7,417 nt of DNA from an uncultured Coriobacteriaceae bacterium (GTDB lineage Bacteria > Actinomycetota > Coriobacteriia > Coriobacteriales > Eggerthellaceae), in assembly GCA_900552585.1 (NCBI GenBank), contig USAB01000089.1:1-7417 (forward strand). The letters run 5' to 3'. This document shows, in pieces, positions 1-6,433 of the stretch. Positions within the stretch are counted from its first letter, which is position 1. Every line of letters begins with the position of its first letter. The notes under the pieces were generated by a model. It was not told where the DNA came from. It did not search any database and saw nothing but the letters and a program-made list of their open reading frames with translations. The translations under genes were made by a program, and so were the position numbers.

Positions 1-136
1 CGGCTCCGCCACCTTCGCGGTCTGCGGCTCGCATCAGGACGCGCTTGCCATGGTGACGGCGGCATCCGCGAAGGGCTATTGGGCCCGTTCGACGGCCTTC
101 AGCCGCTTGCGGGCGGCCGTTGTTCCCGACAAGTAG
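1..136 (+). CDS. ispE: C-terminal end of a GHMP kinase, probably 4-diphosphocytidyl-2-C-methyl-D-erythritol kinase (IspE), partial
   Basis: An open frame enters from the left edge (first full codon at base 2) and stops at TAG 134-136, leaving 44 residues. It begins GSATFAVC, which matches the tail end of the C-terminal Ser-Gly-rich glycine motif of GHMP kinases (usually SGSG followed by a hydrophobic strand such as TVFG). A helix with the sense A-L-A-M-V-T-A-A follows, then an aromatic strand GYWAR. IspE proteins end in this order. IspE phosphorylates the 2-hydroxyl of CDP-methylerythritol in the non-mevalonate isoprenoid pathway in the cytoplasm. The ATP-binding part lies outside the window, so another GHMP kinase cannot be excluded. 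There is no obvious terminator between its stop and the next promoter. Confidence 0.6.
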   Translation, partial: GSATFAVCGSHQDALAMVTAASAKGYWARSTAFSRLRAAVVPDK

Positions 137-152
137 CCGAAATTCGAAAAAC

Positions 153-181
153 TTGCCACCGCTTGCCGTTTAGTGTCTAAA
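153..181 (+). promoter_or_regulatory. Putative sigma-70-type promoter of the lactate permease gene
   Basis: TTGCCA at 153-158 (five of six matches to TTGACA) is followed after exactly 17 bases by TCTAAA at 176-181 (four of six to TATAAT). Transcription would start near 188, about 60 bases before the permease ATG. The -10 lies inside a small dyad, TTTAG-tgt-CTAAA (169-181), which could be an operator. A second AT-rich element, TATACAAT at 208-215, resembles a -10 but has no matching -35. Sequence-only call. Confidence 0.45.
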
Positions 182-250
182 TTCCGGGTGCTGTGGGGGG
201 TCTTGCCTATACAATTCCCCTCCGACACCTATCGGAAAGGATACTGACCT

Positions 251-1927
251 ATGTTCCAAGCAACCATTGCGCCCATCGGAGGGAACCTGACGGCCTCCGC
301 ATTGGTCGCCTGTTTGCCGCTTCTGGCATTCTTCATCATGCTGCTGGGCGTCAAGGCGAAGGCCCACGTGTCGGGCCTGGTCGCGCTTGTCGTTGCCATC
401 ATCGTGGCAGTAGCAGGATGGGGCATGCCGTTCGGCTTCGCCCTCTCGTCCGCCCTGCAGGGCGCGTGCTACGGCGCGTTCCCCATCGCATGGATCGTCA
501 TCATGGCCGTGTGGTTTTACCGCATGGGCGTGGTGTCCGGCCGCTTCGAGGATCTGCGCAGCTTCTTCGACCAGGTGGGCGGCGGCGACATCCGCATCCA
601 GGCCATCCTGATCGCGTTCTGCTTCGGTGGCCTTCTCGAGGCGCTGGCCGGCTTCGGCGCGCCCATCGCCATCACGGCCACCATGATCTTGGCGCTGGGC
701 GTGAAGCCCAAGCGCGCCGCCATGGCCGTGCTCATCGCGAACACGGCGCCCGTTGCGTACGGCGCCATCGGCACGCCCATCCTGACGGCCGGCTCCGTGG
801 TCTCCGGCGGCGACGCCATTGTGTCCGCCCAGGTGGCATCTCACGTTGCTGCCATCGTCGGCTTCCAGGCGCCGCTGTTCGCGCTGATTGTCCCGTTCCT
901 GCTGCTGGTCGTGCTGGACGGCACGAAGGGCCTGAAGGATTGTTGGCCTCCCGCGTTGGTCACCGGTCTGTCGTTCGCTCTGGTGCAGCATTGGTGCTCT
1001 AATTTCTTCGCGTTCGAGCTGACGGATGTCATTGCCGCCATCGTCTCCATGGTATGCGTCGTCGTGTTCATGAAGTTCTGGGCCCCGCACAACGTGAACG
1101 AGGCGCGTGAACGTTTCGGGCTGGCTCCGGTGGAAGAGGGAAAGCAGGTCAAGCTATCCGCGGTCCGCACGTGGATGTGCCTGCTGCCGTACCTCATTGT
1201 GGTGGTCGTGTTCGCCGTCTGCAAGCTGGGTATCGGCACGTGGCTGGCAACGTTCAACTTCAAGTTCGCCTGGCCCGTCATCGGCGGTCAGATCCTGAAC
1301 GCCATGGGAACGGATCCCGGTACGTCGTACACGCTGAACTGGTTCACGAATCCCGGCTTCATGTTGCTGGTCGCCGGCTTGATCACGGCCGTGATCTACT
1401 CCATCTTCGACTACAATGGCAAGTTCCACATGACCATGGGACAGGCCACACGCGAGATTGGCAAGACGTTCTACGACATGCGCTTCGCAGCGCTGACCAT
1501 GGTGCTGGTGCTGTCTCTGGCATATGTCATGAACTTCTCCGGCCAGACCATCAGCATCGGCGAGGCGCTGGCAGCCTCTGGTCCGCTGTTTGCCCTCATC
1601 TCCCCGATCCTCGGCTGGGTCGGCACGGCTGTCACCGGTTCCGACACCTCCGCAAACGCGCTGTTCTCCAGCTTGCAGTACCAGGCCGCGGCTTCGAATC
1701 CGTCGCTGGCGGCGGTTTCACCCGACCTGTTCCTGGCATCGAACACCATGGGCGGCGTTGTGGGCAAGATGATCTCCCCGCAGTCGCTGGCAATCGCGGC
1801 CGGCGCAACGGGCGAACGCGAGAGCGACATCATGCGCTCCGTGCTTCCGTGGAGCATCGGGTTCCTGATCGCGCTCTGCGCTCTGGTCTTCCTGCAGCCC
1901 CCCGTGCTGGCATTCATCCTGCCGTAG
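251..1927 (+). CDS. lldP: L-lactate permease (LctP/LldP family)
   Basis: This 558-residue polytopic membrane protein imports lactate (family members also take glycolate) with protons across the cytoplasmic membrane. Its length matches the lactate permease family (about 530-560 residues). Hydrophobic segments run through almost the whole chain, starting at residues 13-33. Family landmarks are visible: LEALAGFGAPIAI around residues 130-142, GSDTSANALF at 463-472 and GKMISPQSLA at 505-514. The charged loop near residues 280-300 (NEARERFGLAPVEEGKQVK) is probably cytoplasmic. The ATG at 251 is preceded by GGAAAGG (234-240) at a rather long distance of 10 bases. No lactate dehydrogenase or lutABC gene adjoins it here, so it looks monocistronic between its own promoter and the hairpin at 2004-2043. 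The family call is firm; the exact substrate is inferred. Confidence 0.93.
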   Translation: MFQATIAPIGGNLTASALVACLPLLAFFIMLLGVKAKAHVSGLVALVVAIIVAVAGWGMPFGFALSSALQGACYGAFPIAWIVIMAVWFYRMGVVSGRFEDLRSFFDQVGGGDIRIQAILIAFCFGGLLEALAGFGAPIAITATMILALGVKPKRAAMAVLIANTAPVAYGAIGTPILTAGSVVSGGDAIVSAQVASHVAAIVGFQAPLFALIVPFLLLVVLDGTKGLKDCWPPALVTGLSFALVQHWCSNFFAFELTDVIAAIVSMVCVVVFMKFWAPHNVNEARERFGLAPVEEGKQVKLSAVRTWMCLLPYLIVVVVFAVCKLGIGTWLATFNFKFAWPVIGGQILNAMGTDPGTSYTLNWFTNPGFMLLVAGLITAVIYSIFDYNGKFHMTMGQATREIGKTFYDMRFAALTMVLVLSLAYVMNFSGQTISIGEALAASGPLFALISPILGWVGTAVTGSDTSANALFSSLQYQAAASNPSLAAVSPDLFLASNTMGGVVGKMISPQSLAIAAGATGERESDIMRSVLPWSIGFLIALCALVFLQPPVLAFILP

Positions 1928-2003
1928 CGTAGGGCGACGCAGCCGGGCTGTCCGGCGGCGTAAGGTTCATAGTAAGCGCTGCGCATGACGCAGATGCAAG
2001 AGA

Positions 2004-2043
2004 AGGGCGTGCGGCCTCTGGGCTGCGCGCCCTCTTCGTTTTC
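2004..2043 (+). terminator. Rho-independent terminator after the lactate permease gene
   Basis: An 11-bp GC-rich stem (2004-2014 with 2023-2033, including two G-T wobbles) encloses an 8-base loop. It is followed by CTTCGTTTTC, a moderate T-rich tail with four consecutive Ts at 2039-2042. It lies 76 bases past the permease stop, with no coding signal in between. Confidence 0.65.
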
Positions 2044-2101
2044 GGGCGCAAACGGTATGGCGCGCTCTTTCTGCGCTCTTTGCGGGGAGAGAAGTGCTTC
2101 A

Positions 2102-2110
2102 TGCTAGAAT
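2102..2110 (+). promoter_or_regulatory. Extended -10 promoter element upstream of lemA
   Basis: TGCTAGAAT fits an extended -10 (TGn followed by TAGAAT, five of six to TATAAT) and lies in a sudden AT-rich stretch (TAGAATTTTTCATAAGG) within GC-rich DNA. TTGCGG at 2080-2085 could be a -35, but its 19-base spacer is long, so the extended -10 carries the call. Transcription would start near 2117, giving a leader of about 50 bases before the LemA ATG. Confidence 0.45.
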
Positions 2111-2168
2111 TTTTCATAAGGAAAACCCGCGCCGGATTCATCAGGCGCATGACGCGAAGGGAGCTGCC

Positions 2169-2858
2169 ATGACCGCCCTGATCATCGTTCTGATCATCGT
2201 CGTGGTGTTGGTGATTGCCGCCATCATCCTGTACAACAACCTTGTGCGCCTGCGCAACAGGGTAGGCAATGCGTGGACGCAGATATCCGTCCAGCTGCAG
2301 CGCCGTCTTGACCTGATTCCGAATCTGGTCCAGACCGTGAAGGGCTATGCGGCCCACGAAAGCAGTACGCTCGAAGCGGTGACGAAGGCGCGCACCGCCG
2401 TGATGAACGCCTCCTCGCCCGACGAGCAGGCGAATGCCGACAACATGCTGACCGATGCCCTGAAGAACTTGTTCGCCGTGGCGGAGGCCTATCCTGACCT
2501 GAAGGCGAACACGAACTTCCTGGAGCTGCAGCGCGAGATAACGGAGACGGAAGACAAGATCTCCTACATGCGTCAGAGCTACAACGACACCGTTATGATG
2601 TACAACAACGCCATCCAGACGTTCCCCGGCATGCTGGTAGCCAAGCCGTTCGGCTTCATGGAGAAGGCGGGCTTCTCCGCTGCGCCCGCTCCCCCGCCCC
2701 CGGCTGCGGCTGCCGCACCGACAGTGGCGTTCACGCCGGATGCCGACACGGCACCGAATGCGGCGAATATCCCGGGCGTGGCTGCGCAGCAGGCGCCCGA
2801 TGTGGACCAGGCGAACGCGGCTCCCAGCATCAAGATGCAGACGCCGCCGGATGCCTAG
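2169..2858 (+). CDS. lemA: LemA family membrane protein with an Ala/Pro-rich C-terminal extension
   Basis: This protein of 229 residues has one N-terminal membrane segment (about residues 3-23) followed by the helical LemA domain. The domain shows the family signatures YNNLVRLRNRVGNAW, RRLDLIPNLVQTVKGYAAHE and, later, FAVAEAYPDLKANTNFLELQ, then a YNDTVMMYNNAIQTFPG segment. LemA proteins are usually about 185-190 residues. Here about 40 extra residues rich in Ala, Pro, Asp and Gln follow the domain and look disordered. The ATG at 2169 has an excellent ribosome site, AAGGGAG (2157-2163), five bases upstream. A longer in-frame form from GTG 2094 would lack such a site and would precede the membrane anchor with polar residues. 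The biochemical function of LemA is unknown; the family is often beside DUF2207 genes, as here. It may share a transcript with the DUF2207 gene, across a tRNA gene on the other strand. Confidence 0.92.
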   Translation: MTALIIVLIIVVVLVIAAIILYNNLVRLRNRVGNAWTQISVQLQRRLDLIPNLVQTVKGYAAHESSTLEAVTKARTAVMNASSPDEQANADNMLTDALKNLFAVAEAYPDLKANTNFLELQREITETEDKISYMRQSYNDTVMMYNNAIQTFPGMLVAKPFGFMEKAGFSAAPAPPPPAAAAAPTVAFTPDADTAPNAANIPGVAAQQAPDVDQANAAPSIKMQTPPDA

Positions 2859-2916
2859 GCATATGCCCGTTCTGCCATGAATGCGCAGCGGACGTTACGG
2901 CTGGGGGAATGCAAAG

Positions 2917-2950
2917 AAAAAGGGCTTTCGACCTTGTGGGTCGAAAGCCC
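2917..2950 (-). terminator. Rho-independent terminator of the tRNA-Ser gene
   Basis: A perfect 12-bp inverted repeat (2922-2933 with 2939-2950) has a 5-base loop. Read on the - strand it is followed at once by five Ts (2921-2917) and, after one C, three more. It starts 10 bases beyond the tRNA 3' end. On the + strand there is no T-run after the stem, so it should mainly act on - strand transcripts, although the hairpin could weakly affect lemA transcripts. Confidence 0.88.
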
Positions 2951-2959
2951 GTTGCGTTC

Positions 2960-3050
2960 TGGCGGAGAGCTGGGGATTCGAACCCCAGATACGCTTGTGG
3001 CGTATACTCGCTTAGCAGGCGAGCACCTTCGGCCTCTCGGTCAGCTCTCC
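2960..3050 (-). tRNA. tRNA-Ser, anticodon GCU
   Basis: The reverse complement folds into a class II tRNA. The acceptor stem GGAGAGC pairs with GCTCTCC. The anticodon stem CTCGC/GCGAG holds the loop CTGCTAA, so the anticodon is GCT, reading AGC and AGU serine codons. A long variable arm follows (ATACGC paired with GCGTAT around CACAA), then a T-arm TGGGG-TTCGAAT-CCCCA, discriminator base G and an encoded CCA (2962-2960). The long variable arm and discriminator G are serine identity features. It is transcribed opposite to all protein genes here, from the promoter at 3071-3099, and ends in the hairpin at 2917-2950. Confidence 0.97.
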
Positions 3051-3070
3051 AATCGGAATTGCGAATTGAA

Positions 3071-3099
3071 ATAATACCGTGAGATGTGCGAACTTGCAA
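3071..3099 (-). promoter_or_regulatory. Promoter of the tRNA-Ser gene
   Basis: On the - strand TTGCAA (3099-3094) and TATTAT (3076-3071) are separated by exactly 17 bases, close to the sigma-70 consensus at both boxes. Transcription would start about 7 bases beyond, roughly 15 bases before the tRNA 5' end at 3050. The -35 box touches the Shine-Dalgarno sequence (3098-3104) of the divergent DUF2207 gene, so this promoter lies within that gene's leader. Confidence 0.75.
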
Positions 3100-3110
3100 G
3101 GAGGACACCT

Positions 3111-5132
3111 ATGCAAAACACCGGCAATACGCAAATAATGTGCCGAGAGCACCGTTTCCCGTTGCGTTTGCCCCTGCTTGCGGCGGCCTGCGCGCTGTTC
3201 GCAGCCCTTGTCGCACTGGCATGCGCGCCCACTCCGGCGCTGGCGAAAAGCTACACCATGCCCGAAGTGAACATCGACGCCGAGGTCATGCCGAACGGCG
3301 ACCTGCATGTGGTGGAGAAGCGCCATTTCTCATTCGACGGCAGCTATAGCTGCGTGTACTGGAATTTCGAATCGTCGGACGTGGACAAGGCGGACCGCCA
3401 CGGCTACACCGTGAACTCCGTGAAGATTGCGCAGTACGATTCCGGCCAGGAGTCGTCTGCGAAGACGCAGAAGCTGAGCTCCGTTCCGTTCCAGTCGTCG
3501 TGGCGCGAGTCCGGTGGCCCGGGCAAGGACGCGTGGTCCTACGACAAGGCCGGAACCAGCCTGTACGTGTTCTTCAGCGACGCCGACTACCAGGATATGA
3601 CCGTGACCATCGATTACACGGTGGACGAGGCGGCCATCGCGTACGAGGATGTGGGCGAGATCTACTGGAAGTACGTCGGATCCGGCTGGGACGCGGATTC
3701 CGAGAACGTGACGTGCACCATTCACACGCCGGTGCCCATCGGCACGAAGGTGCAGGCCGGCGACAACCTGCGTGCGTGGGGCCATGGCCCGCTGGACGGC
3801 ACGGTGAACATTGCCTCCGACGGCACCGTGGTCTACAAGGTGGACAAGATCTCCAGCGGCCAGTACGGCGAAGCGCGCGTCGTGTTCCCGGTGGAATGGC
3901 TGACGAAGCTGAGCGCTTCCGCAAAGAAGAACCATGGCGACGAGCTGGGGCTGGATACCATCCTGGAGGAAGAGCAGAACTGGGCGGACGTGGCGAACGC
4001 GCAGCGCATCGGCAGTCTGGTGTTCATCATCGCGTTCATTGTCATCTCGCTGGCGCTCATCGTCTGGGCCATCCTCATGTTCCTGCGTCATGGGCGCGAG
4101 CTGAAGCCAGAGTTCCAGGATGAATACTGGCGCGATATGCCCGATAAGAGCCTGCATCCCGCTGTCGTGGGGCGCTGCTGGCGCTTCGACCAGGAAAGCA
4201 CGGACGACCTGACGGCCACACTCATGCACCTGTCCGCGCTGGGCGCCATCGCCATCAACAAGGGCACGTATCAGCAGAAGGGAATCTTCGGCCGGCAGAA
4301 GGATGTCGAGGGCATGTACCTGACGCGCATCCCCGCCGTCGCGGACGCGCTGACGGACGAGCTGGATACGCGGGCCATGAAGCTCATCTTCGATACCGTG
4401 GCCGGCGGCAAGGACTCGCTGTGGATGTCCGAGATCCAGACGTATGCGAAAGATCACGCGGAGCACTTCACGGAGGAAGTGAAGAGCTGGCAGGGCGTGC
4501 TGACCGCGCGTTCGCTCCAGGCGGAGATCTTCGAGCCGAAGGGGCCGCGTCGCCGCACGGTCATGAACCTCGTAGCCATCGTCTACGGTGTCATCGGCGT
4601 GGTTGCCTGCATGGCCACGGTGAACTTCCTGCCGCTGATCGCCGTCATCCCCACGGTGCTGGTCCTGCTCGTGTTCGCCCGCTTTATGGAACGCCGCACG
4701 CGCAAGGGCGCAGAGCTGCAGGCGCATTCAAAGGCGCTGCGCAGCTGGCTGCGCGACTTCACGCGCACGGACGAGCAGCCGCCGACCGGCGTGAAGGTGT
4801 GGGGCGAGTTCATGGTGTACGCGTACCTGTTCGGCGTCGCGGAGCAGGTTATCAAGCAGTTGAAGATCACCATGCCCGAGCTGTTCGACGAAGATGCCAT
4901 GGTCGTGGGCGGCTACTCGTACATGCCGTTCTTCTGGTACACGGGCGGCATAGACGGTTCCCCGGTTACGCCCGGGTTCGACATCTTCGATGCGGCCGTG
5001 CAGAACTCGTTCGACGTCGTGGAAGCGGCAACCTCCGCGGCGGAGGGATTCTCGTCGTCCGGCGGCGGTTTCGGCGGCGGCTTCTCCGTCGGCGGCGGCG
5101 GCGGTTTCGGCGGCGGTGGCGGCGCCCGGTAG
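3111..5132 (+). CDS. DUF2207 domain membrane protein with signal peptide and Gly-rich C-terminus
   Basis: This protein of 673 residues probably sits in the cytoplasmic membrane with a large outer N-terminal domain. Residues 1-45 form a signal peptide: basic start, hydrophobic core at 20-39, likely signal peptidase I site ALA|KS. The DUF2207 beta-rich region follows, with typical openings such as INAEV-like NIDAEVMPNGDLHVVEK. A membrane segment lies at about 302-325 (VFIIAFIVISLALIVWAIL), followed by RHGRELKPEFQDEYW, as in the family. A second hydrophobic pair is near 486-526. A conserved tail region includes KVWGEFMVYAYLFGVAEQVIKQLK. The final ~25 residues are almost all Gly and Phe, as is common in DUF2207 proteins. 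ATG 3111 is chosen over in-frame ATG 3084 because AAGGAGG (3098-3104) sits six bases before 3111 and lies inside the longer form. Function is unknown; it often adjoins lemA. No clear + strand promoter or terminator is seen. Confidence 0.88.
   Translation: MQNTGNTQIMCREHRFPLRLPLLAAACALFAALVALACAPTPALAKSYTMPEVNIDAEVMPNGDLHVVEKRHFSFDGSYSCVYWNFESSDVDKADRHGYTVNSVKIAQYDSGQESSAKTQKLSSVPFQSSWRESGGPGKDAWSYDKAGTSLYVFFSDADYQDMTVTIDYTVDEAAIAYEDVGEIYWKYVGSGWDADSENVTCTIHTPVPIGTKVQAGDNLRAWGHGPLDGTVNIASDGTVVYKVDKISSGQYGEARVVFPVEWLTKLSASAKKNHGDELGLDTILEEEQNWADVANAQRIGSLVFIIAFIVISLALIVWAILMFLRHGRELKPEFQDEYWRDMPDKSLHPAVVGRCWRFDQESTDDLTATLMHLSALGAIAINKGTYQQKGIFGRQKDVEGMYLTRIPAVADALTDELDTRAMKLIFDTVAGGKDSLWMSEIQTYAKDHAEHFTEEVKSWQGVLTARSLQAEIFEPKGPRRRTVMNLVAIVYGVIGVVACMATVNFLPLIAVIPTVLVLLVFARFMERRTRKGAELQAHSKALRSWLRDFTRTDEQPPTGVKVWGEFMVYAYLFGVAEQVIKQLKITMPELFDEDAMVVGGYSYMPFFWYTGGIDGSPVTPGFDIFDAAVQNSFDVVEAATSAAEGFSSSGGGFGGGFSVGGGGGFGGGGGAR
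5061..5127 (+). repeat. GGC-rich low-complexity tract encoding the Gly-rich tail
   Basis: The end of the DUF2207 gene is a run of GGC/GGT glycine codons broken by Phe and Ser codons. A 20-base unit at 5061-5080 recurs exactly at 5097-5116. The tract is a likely site of slippage or of length differences between strains, always in steps of three if the frame is kept. Confidence 0.7.
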
Positions 5133-5210
5133 GCGTGCCTGCCGTCGGAGCGCCCCTCGGCGCGATGAGCGTATGCTTAGCGGCATTGTGCCCACTTTAT
5201 CCGGCTGTTT

Positions 5211-5219
5211 TGATATAGT
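5211..5219 (+). promoter_or_regulatory. Extended -10 promoter of the shikimate kinase-like gene
   Basis: TGATATAGT is an extended -10 (TGn plus TATAGT, five of six to consensus) in an AT-rich island (TTTTGATATAGTAAG) after the DUF2207 gene. No good -35 sits at 16-18 bases. Transcription would begin near 5226. The leader carries a small dyad CGCGA-aa-TCGCG at 5231-5242 before the ribosome site AAGGTGA at 5254-5260. Confidence 0.5.
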
Positions 5220-5266
5220 AAGTTCCTGTACGCGAAATCGCGAAGCGGGAGAAAAGGTGACCTGCC

Positions 5267-5797
5267 ATGCCCGAAAAAGACAACATCATCCTCATTGGCC
5301 TGCCCGGCGCCGGCAAATCCACGTTGGGCATCGTCCTGGCGAAGATCCTGAACTATTCGTTCGTGGATGCCGACCTGCTTATCCAGGAACAGACGGATAA
5401 GACGCTGCAGATGATCATCGACGCCATGGGCCCGGCGGGCTTCATCGAAGTCGAGAACGAGGTGCTGAAGCAGATCGAGCGCCGTCGCACCATCATCGCC
5501 ACCGGCGGTTCCGCCGTGTATTCCGACGAGGCCATGCAGCATCTGAAGAGCATCGGCACGGTCGTGCAGCTGAAGATCAGCTACGACGAGCTGGAGCGTC
5601 GCCTGGGCGATCTGGACGAACGCGGCGTTGTCCTGCGCAACGGCAAAGTGGTCGAGCTGCACGAGCTCTATGACGAGCGCACGCCGCTGTACGACAAGTA
5701 CGCGGATTACACCATCGACGTCAGCGACGTCTCCGTGCGCGAGGCGGCACGCAACCTGGTGGACCTCCTGCGCAAGGAAGGCTGCTTGGCGGAATAG
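5267..5797 (+). CDS. Shikimate kinase-like P-loop kinase
   Basis: This cytoplasmic protein of 176 residues has the size and fold signature of shikimate kinase (AroK), which makes shikimate 3-phosphate from shikimate and ATP in aromatic amino acid synthesis. Seen: Walker A GLPGAGKST (11-19), Mg/substrate aspartates VDAD (D34, D36), ATGGS (78-82), an arginine-bearing lid around residues 118-126, and the conserved DERTPLYDKYADYTI (136-150) with R138. Odd: the family GFR motif (shikimate-binding Arg, about residue 58-60) is GFI here, and the GGG loop is GGS. Both residues normally contact shikimate, so the substrate may differ. The gene has its own promoter and terminator and no aro neighbours. 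ATG 5267 follows AAGGTGA by six bases. The kinase family is secure; an aroK role is uncertain. Confidence 0.85.
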   Translation: MPEKDNIILIGLPGAGKSTLGIVLAKILNYSFVDADLLIQEQTDKTLQMIIDAMGPAGFIEVENEVLKQIERRRTIIATGGSAVYSDEAMQHLKSIGTVVQLKISYDELERRLGDLDERGVVLRNGKVVELHELYDERTPLYDKYADYTIDVSDVSVREAARNLVDLLRKEGCLAE

Positions 5798-5827
5798 CCC
5801 GGTTTTTGAAGCACATACGGTATTCAT

Positions 5828-5866
5828 ATGGCCGCAGGCACTTTTCGCCTGCGGCCATTTCTTTTC
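5828..5866 (+). terminator. Strong Rho-independent terminator after the kinase-like gene
   Basis: A perfect 12-bp GC-rich inverted repeat (5828-5839 with 5847-5858) encloses the 7-base loop ACTTTTC. It is followed by TTCTTTTC. It separates the kinase unit from the metal-transport locus. Confidence 0.9.
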
Positions 5867-5911
5867 GGCGAGCGTTCAGCGTTGCGCCGCTGTAGGCGCC
5901 TCGTTCCCTCT

Positions 5912-5950
5912 GCTCCGTATCATGTAAATATTGTTCAGAACATACGGAGC
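5912..5950 (+). promoter_or_regulatory. Candidate promoter/operator region of the metal-transport locus
   Basis: A perfect 9-bp inverted repeat, GCTCCGTAT (5912-5920) and ATACGGAGC (5942-5950), flanks a 21-base AT-rich core. Within the core and just overlapping the right arm is an 11-base dyad, TGTTC-A-GAACA (5932-5942). TATCAT (5918-5923) and TAAATA (5925-5930) are possible -10 boxes without clear -35 partners. The position, about 57 bases before the PacL-like gene and after a strong terminator, suits a regulated promoter. Metal-dependent repression is inference only. Confidence 0.45.
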
Positions 5951-6006
5951 CTGCCCTGCTGCGCGGACGGATGGTCCGGCACGCGGTGGGCAGATTGGAG
6001 GTTTCG

Positions 6007-6384
6007 ATGAGCTGGTATGCGAGTTCTAAGCTGTGGTGCTTTGTCGGTGGAGCGATTGCCGCATGCGCTGCATCCGCGGCGTCGAAGAATCCGACGGTGC
6101 GCAATCTGGCCGTCAAGGGCGTGGCGCAGGGCATGATCCTGAAGGAGAATGCGGACGCTGCCGCTCAGAGCATCAAGGACGATGCCGAGGATGTGGCTGC
6201 AGATGCACGCCGCCGTGCGCGTATCGAGGCGGCGAAGGCACAGCGCATGGCCCAGATCGAGGAGCGCGTTCGCAAGCAGGTCGAGGCGGAGATGAGCGAA
6301 GTGGACTTCGAGGTCGAAGCGGACGAGAAGGCCACGGAGGCCAAGGACGCGAAGAAGCCTGCGGCTGCGAAGAGGAACAAGTAG
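6007..6384 (+). CDS. Small membrane-anchored PacL/DUF1490-like accessory protein of the P-type ATPase
   Basis: This protein of 125 residues starts at ATG 6007, five bases after GGAGG (5997-6001). A longer in-frame form from GTG 5971 has no ribosome site. Residues 9-25 form a short Gly/Ala hydrophobic segment (LWCFVGGAIAACAASAA). KNPTVRNLAVKGVAQGMILK follows, then a long charged helix (about 46-100, Ala/Glu/Arg/Lys rich) and an acidic, Lys-ending tail (EVDFEVEADEKA). This order resembles the small proteins encoded beside CtpC-type metal ATPases in mycobacteria (DUF1490, PacL), which scaffold and assist the pump. The tail here has no His or Cys, so any metal binding would be through Glu/Asp. 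It directly precedes the ATPase by 83 bases on the same strand. The match is by pattern and context, not by search; a different small family in the same genomic position (for example DUF6110) is possible. Confidence 0.7.
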   Translation: MSWYASSKLWCFVGGAIAACAASAASKNPTVRNLAVKGVAQGMILKENADAAAQSIKDDAEDVAADARRRARIEAAKAQRMAQIEERVRKQVEAEMSEVDFEVEADEKATEAKDAKKPAAAKRNK

Positions 6385-6411
6385 CAACATTTTGCAGGTA
6401 TCTGCACGGCG

Positions 6412-6433
6412 GGGCGCGGCGAAAGCTGCGCCC
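6412..6433 (+). other. GNRA-capped hairpin between the accessory gene and the ATPase gene
   Basis: A 9-bp stem (6412-6420 with 6425-6433, one G-T wobble) is closed by a GAAA tetraloop. No proper T-run follows (TTGAAGTTTCTC), so it is a weak terminator at best. It may stabilise the 3' end of the accessory message or lower expression of the downstream ATPase. A smaller hairpin TGCAG-gtat-CTGCA precedes it at 6393-6406. Confidence 0.5.

Noticed and set aside
170..1090. Long open frame on the - strand opposite the lactate permease (and similar ones at 3330-4727, 4728-5195, 5177-5827 and 6173-7021)
   Set aside because: Their translations are Arg/His/Gln-rich low-complexity products typical of antisense frames in GC-rich genes; none shows a domain, and each lies opposite a clearly real gene.
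2094..2168. Longer LemA form from GTG 2094
   Set aside because: AAGGGAG is placed correctly for ATG 2169, the membrane anchor begins right after that ATG, and the predicted -10 box lies inside the longer form.
2851..2867. Overlapping palindromes ATGCCTAGGCAT and GGCATATGCC at the lemA stop
   Set aside because: Short, without loop or T-run, and likely by chance; they do not form a convincing terminator.
3084..3110. Longer DUF2207 form from ATG 3084
   Set aside because: The strong AAGGAGG would lie within the coding region; ATG 3111 is ideally spaced from it and gives a normal signal peptide.
3216..3230. Possible lipoprotein cysteine in the DUF2207 signal peptide (VALAC)
   Set aside because: The residues before the Cys (Ala, Leu, Ala) do not fit a lipobox, and a good signal peptidase I site ALA|KS follows at residues 43-47.
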